This document shows, piece after piece, positions 61,059 through 64,000 of a stretch of 64,000 bases of DNA. The stretch's first letter is position 1; every line of letters begins with the position of its first letter. The DNA is from Mucilaginibacter yixingensis. GTDB lineage: Bacteria > Bacteroidota > Bacteroidia > Sphingobacteriales > Sphingobacteriaceae. The stretch spans positions 620,001 to 684,000 of the forward strand of contig NZ_CP160205.1 in assembly GCF_041080815.1 (NCBI RefSeq). The letters run 5' to 3'. The notes below the pieces were generated by a model. The model was not told the DNA's origin. It did no database searches and worked only from the letters and a program-made list of their open reading frames with translations. The position numbers were made by a program, and so were the translations under genes.

Positions 61059-61116
61059 GGCGGCAAAGGTACGGAATGTTTTGAGGGATGGTTGATATGG
61101 GGCGCAACCCATAGAA

Positions 61117-61154
61117 CCACATATTTGTGGCTCATTTACCAAATCGTATCTTCA
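61117..61154 (+). promoter_or_regulatory. DUF92 gene promoter with small palindrome
   Basis: TTTG (61124-61127), a 19-base spacer and TATCTTCA (61147-61154). The palindrome CCACA-TATT-TGTGG (61117-61130) overlaps the -33 element. The predicted transcript would start at or next to the ATG at 61160. Confidence 0.55.
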
Positions 61155-61159
61155 CACCA

Positions 61160-61864
61160 ATGTTTTCAGCCCATTATCTCATTTACCTTCTCCTCGCCGC
61201 CGGCGTTTACCTGAGCATCCGCGCACACAAGTTGACGGTTGCAGGCGCGCTTACCGGAGGTGTGGTAGGTCTATTGGTTTTTGAGGGCGGTGGTTATGCA
61301 GGACTGGCTATGTTAGCGCTATTTTTTATCGCCGGGTCGGCAGCTACCAAGTTGGGCGTTCACAATAAAGAAACCATAGGCGCGGCCGAGGAGCGCGATG
61401 GTAGCCGCACCGCCGGGCAGGTATTGGCCAACGGCGGCGTGGCTGCGTTGCTGGGGCTGGCTTGTTTGTTAATACCCAATTATGCTCCGTTATTTATGCT
61501 GATGATGGCCGGCAGCCTGGCTTCGGCTTTAGCAGATACCCTGTCGTCAGAATTAGGAATGCTATACGGCCGCCGCACCTTTAATGTGTTAACGCTAAAA
61601 CCCGATCAGCGCGGGCAGAACGGGGTGATTAGCCTGGAAGGTACATTAATTGGTATTGCCGGGGCTGCGCTGATTGCCGCGGTTTATAGTTTGGCTTATG
61701 GCTGGAATATCAATTTCATTTGGATTATTATTGCTGGTTTTGCCGGTAACCTGATGGACTCCGTTTTGGGCGCCCTGTTAGAACGAAAGGGGCTTATTGG
61801 CAACAACCTGGTTAACTTTTTGAATACCCTTGCAGCAGCGCTGATCTGCTGGCTGTTGCATTAA
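61160..61864 (+). CDS. DUF92 integral membrane protein
   Basis: The ATG at 61160 (MFSAHYLIYLLLAAGVYLSIRAHKLT) gives a 234-residue protein with about six membrane helices. DUF92 marks: the GGVVGLLVFEGGG start, SALADTLSSELGMLYGRRTFNVLTLKP in the middle, and GFAGNLMDSVLGALLERKG near the end. Plant members (VTE6) are phytyl-phosphate kinases; bacterial roles are not known. Confidence 0.85.
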   Translation: MFSAHYLIYLLLAAGVYLSIRAHKLTVAGALTGGVVGLLVFEGGGYAGLAMLALFFIAGSAATKLGVHNKETIGAAEERDGSRTAGQVLANGGVAALLGLACLLIPNYAPLFMLMMAGSLASALADTLSSELGMLYGRRTFNVLTLKPDQRGQNGVISLEGTLIGIAGAALIAAVYSLAYGWNINFIWIIIAGFAGNLMDSVLGALLERKGLIGNNLVNFLNTLAAALICWLLH

Positions 61865-61903
61865 TTTTAGTATTGGCTCAAACGCATGTTGTATCTTTAG
61901 GCC

Positions 61904-62806
61904 GTGGCCAAGCAATCTTCAACCGTCCCTAAAAAAGCATCGCCCGCGGCAAAAAAGCCTGCGGCAACTGCGCGCAAAAAACCGGCTGCACGTAAATCAA
62001 CCAAAAAAAAGAAGGGTTTTGATTACCCATGGCGCACTACGCTGGTTATTGTGTTGCTGGTATTGTTTTCGCCGCTTTATTATGGCTATGTCCTTAACTT
62101 TTTTACCGGTGCCGTGCGCTGGGTGAAAGATATTGGTGAGAACCCGCATTACCGCACCTACCACAGTTTCCAGATCCGTATCCCGGCCCGATATAAAATT
62201 CACGGTATTGATGTGTCTTACGCGCAGGGGCATATAGACTGGCAACGCGTAAAGCAGATGGAAGAAGACAGCGTACACATCAGCTTTGCATTTATAAAGG
62301 CTACAGAGGGCATGCTCATTGTCGACTCATACTTTAAGCGCAACTGGCGCGAGGCCGCCAAGAACGGCATTGTCTGCGGCGCTTACCATTTCTTTCGTCC
62401 GCAGAAGAATGGGCAATGGCAGGCACGTTTCTTTATGCAGAATGTAACGTTTGAAAAAGGCGATCTACCGCCTGTGGTAGATGTAGAAACGCTGGATGGC
62501 GTTAGCCCTGCCAACATGCGCAAAGAGCTGCAGCAATTTTTAACCACGGTTGAGCGTAAAACCGGCGTACGCCCTATCATCTACACAGGCATCAGTTATT
62601 ATCAGGATTACCTGGCTGGTCATTTTGAAGATTACCCCCTGTGGATTGCCCACTACAATCAACCCGAATTACAGATAGACAAGAGCGTAAAATGGCATTT
62701 CTGGCAGCACTCAGAAACTGCCCGGGTAAACGGCATTAACCATACGGTTGATTTTGATGCCTTTAATGGCGATAGCCTGGCCTTTACCCGGATGCTGATC
62801 CGTTGA
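61904..62806 (+). CDS. GH25 lysozyme (membrane-anchored)
   Basis: A 300-residue protein starting with GTG (no in-frame ATG until well inside). A Lys/Ala-rich cytoplasmic leader (1-42) precedes one membrane helix (TLVIVLLVLFSPLYYGYVLNFF). The GH25 barrel follows: IHGIDVSYAQGHIDW (catalytic Asp), FAFIKATEG, GAYHFFRP, PPVVDVETLDG (catalytic Glu), PLWIAHYNQP. It cleaves MurNAc-GlcNAc bonds in peptidoglycan. A TATCTTTA box (61892-61899) lies so close that the mRNA may begin at the GTG. Confidence 0.92.
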   Translation: MAKQSSTVPKKASPAAKKPAATARKKPAARKSTKKKKGFDYPWRTTLVIVLLVLFSPLYYGYVLNFFTGAVRWVKDIGENPHYRTYHSFQIRIPARYKIHGIDVSYAQGHIDWQRVKQMEEDSVHISFAFIKATEGMLIVDSYFKRNWREAAKNGIVCGAYHFFRPQKNGQWQARFFMQNVTFEKGDLPPVVDVETLDGVSPANMRKELQQFLTTVERKTGVRPIIYTGISYYQDYLAGHFEDYPLWIAHYNQPELQIDKSVKWHFWQHSETARVNGINHTVDFDAFNGDSLAFTRMLIR

Positions 62807-62842
62807 GGTAGTCTGCAGCAAATAGTCCTTATCTTCATATTT

Positions 62843-62891
62843 TATGTCATCCCGAACGAAGAGAGGGATCTTTTCGGGGCGGTATGACATA
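62843..62891. repeat. Short palindromic element (TGTCATCCCGAACGAAG type)
   Basis: TATGTCAT...ATGACATA outer arms with an inner CCCGAA...TTCGGG pairing. A hairpin of this kind is a common dispersed repeat in Bacteroidota; it may end the lysozyme transcript. Confidence 0.6.
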
Positions 62892-63048
62892 GAGGGTTGC
62901 GTTCCTCCCTAACAAAAATGATACACGTATTCAGGAATGTGCAGGATGCCGATCATTAGAATATTTCGTCATTTTATTTTCGGTATCTTCATAGATAGCA
63001 AACCATTTATAAACCGGCCGCGCCCAACGCTGCCTGATAGCCTGATAT

Positions 63049-64000
63049 ATGAAACTAAAACTGATTGCAGCTTTTGCTTTTGTTACCTCATTAATACCAT
63101 ACGTATATGCGCAGCAACAGCAACAACCCTATGCGATTAATCAGGGTTACCAAGACCCCAAGCACCGCAGTTTTAAGATATTTCAGTTTCCGCCAGACCA
63201 GATTCCGCGCATTGATGGTAATACCGACGATTGGAAAATGGTGCCCGACAGTTTTGCCGTAGGCATGGATCAGTTGACCGATGATAACAAGTTTCACGAC
63301 AAGCCCGACCTGAAAGATATGGACGTGAAGGTGAAAGTTGGCTGGGTAAAAGGCGAGAACAAACTCTATTTTTTATACGAGGCGTATGACAACTATTGGG
63401 ACTTTTCACTGCCCGATCTGCACAACGATATTTTTGAGGTAGTAGTAGATGCCGATCGCTCAGGCGGTACGTTTATCGATGAGCTGCACCCCAATAAAGA
63501 TGTCTCTAAGTGGGATGCCTATTTTTCTTACCATGGCGTGCACGCACAAAACTACCACATTTTCACCCCGGCTGTAAATAAAGATTGGTGTATGGTTTGG
63601 GGCAGCCAGCCGTGGATCAAGAAACTGCCTTATGCCAACGCGGCCTACAAATACAACTTTAAACCGGGCGAGAGTGGCAAGCTGGTGCTGGAATTTTTCA
63701 TCACCCCGTTTGACTACGCAGGCAGCGAGGGACCTGTCCGCGCGGTGGAATCAAACCTGTATGAGAACAAGATCATCAGCCTTTGCTGGGCCGTATTGGA
63801 TTATGACGATGTGAACGATAAAAGCAAACAAAGCTTCTGGAACCTGTCCAGTCAGCACAAAATGTATGGCAATGCCGATTTTATGCTGCCCTTTAAACTG
63901 ATGCCGCTGGACGATAGGTTCAAAAAACCGATTGAAGCCGCATGGTCATTCAAGGTGGTGGATATGAACCGCAGGGTAGTGGCCTTTATTGATGAATCTC
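63049..64000 (+). CDS. Secreted CBM9-like (DOMON-type) protein, 3' truncated
   Basis: Open from ATG 63049 to the window edge (317 codons, no stop). Signal peptide MKLKLIAAFAFVTSLIPYVYAQ. The CBM9-like fold is recognisable: FPPDQIPRIDGNTDDWKMV, KVKVGWVKGENKLYFLYEAYDNYWDF, DIFEVVVDADRSGG, FKPGESGKLVLEFFITPFDYAG. Such domains bind sugar or heme. The end of the protein is missing, so further domains are unknown. Confidence 0.8.
   Translation, partial: MKLKLIAAFAFVTSLIPYVYAQQQQQPYAINQGYQDPKHRSFKIFQFPPDQIPRIDGNTDDWKMVPDSFAVGMDQLTDDNKFHDKPDLKDMDVKVKVGWVKGENKLYFLYEAYDNYWDFSLPDLHNDIFEVVVDADRSGGTFIDELHPNKDVSKWDAYFSYHGVHAQNYHIFTPAVNKDWCMVWGSQPWIKKLPYANAAYKYNFKPGESGKLVLEFFITPFDYAGSEGPVRAVESNLYENKIISLCWAVLDYDDVNDKSKQSFWNLSSQHKMYGNADFMLPFKLMPLDDRFKKPIEAAWSFKVVDMNRRVVAFIDES

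Noticed and set aside
61059..61142. Longer N-terminus for the methyltransferase
   Set aside because: It would run over the divergent DUF92 promoter; the methionine at 61058 starts a normal domain.

Overview
The window looks like a chromosomal segment of a plant-polysaccharide-degrading Bacteroidota, most likely Sphingobacteriaceae (Mucilaginibacter/Pedobacter-like). The evidence is SusC/SusD pairs, an ECF sigma/FecR system, STN-domain TonB receptors, TAnnTTTG-type promoters, few Shine-Dalgarno sequences and many palindromic intergenic repeats. Both ends of the window cut a gene: a GH31 enzyme at the left and a CBM9-like protein at the right.

1-20.5 kb is a polysaccharide utilisation region. 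A GH31 alpha-xylosidase-like gene (+) faces a minus-strand unit that reads ECF sigma, FecR, SusC, SusD, GH29 fucosidase. Upstream lie a GH43 galactanase-like enzyme and a clan GH-A (DUF4978/beta-galactosidase-like) lipoprotein. The sigma and FecR genes have been pushed apart by a complete, cargo-free Tn7-like transposon of 4,751 bp (10770-15520). It carries tnsA-tnsB-tnsC(tniB)-tniQ, has 52-bp terminal inverted repeats (45/52 identical) built from 23-bp-spaced sites, and is flanked by an exact 5-bp target duplication ATTGC. This is the main discovery of the window. A complete IS21-family element (istA/istB) follows at 20.8-23.4 kb.

23.5-42 kb is mostly housekeeping: mnmE, a nucleoid-associated protein, an SH3b-like secreted protein, a 3-hydroxyacyl-CoA dehydrogenase, bioD-bioF, and an Spy-like protein. 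A LexA/CI-like (XRE-S24) regulator is divergent from a GIY-YIG-like protein, with a palindromic operator lying inside the promoter spacer. Then come MsrB, a fasciclin protein, a 1069-residue peptidase/propeller/Omp85-barrel protein, PBP1A, and a siderophore receptor whose promoter is flanked by two copies of a 19-bp Fur-like box.

42-58 kb is accessory: a GH92 alpha-mannosidase, a czcCBA-type metal efflux operon, an orphan ABC ATPase, and a pectin/rhamnogalacturonan set (PL9-like, PL26-like, DUF6250-like). Intergenic regions here are full of palindromic repeat families. 58-64 kb holds pirin, a small GNAT protein, an extremely acidic protein convergent with a Lys/Ala-rich protein, a methyltransferase, a DUF92 membrane protein, a GH25 lysozyme and the truncated CBM9-like gene. 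I saw no tRNA, rRNA or CRISPR array.
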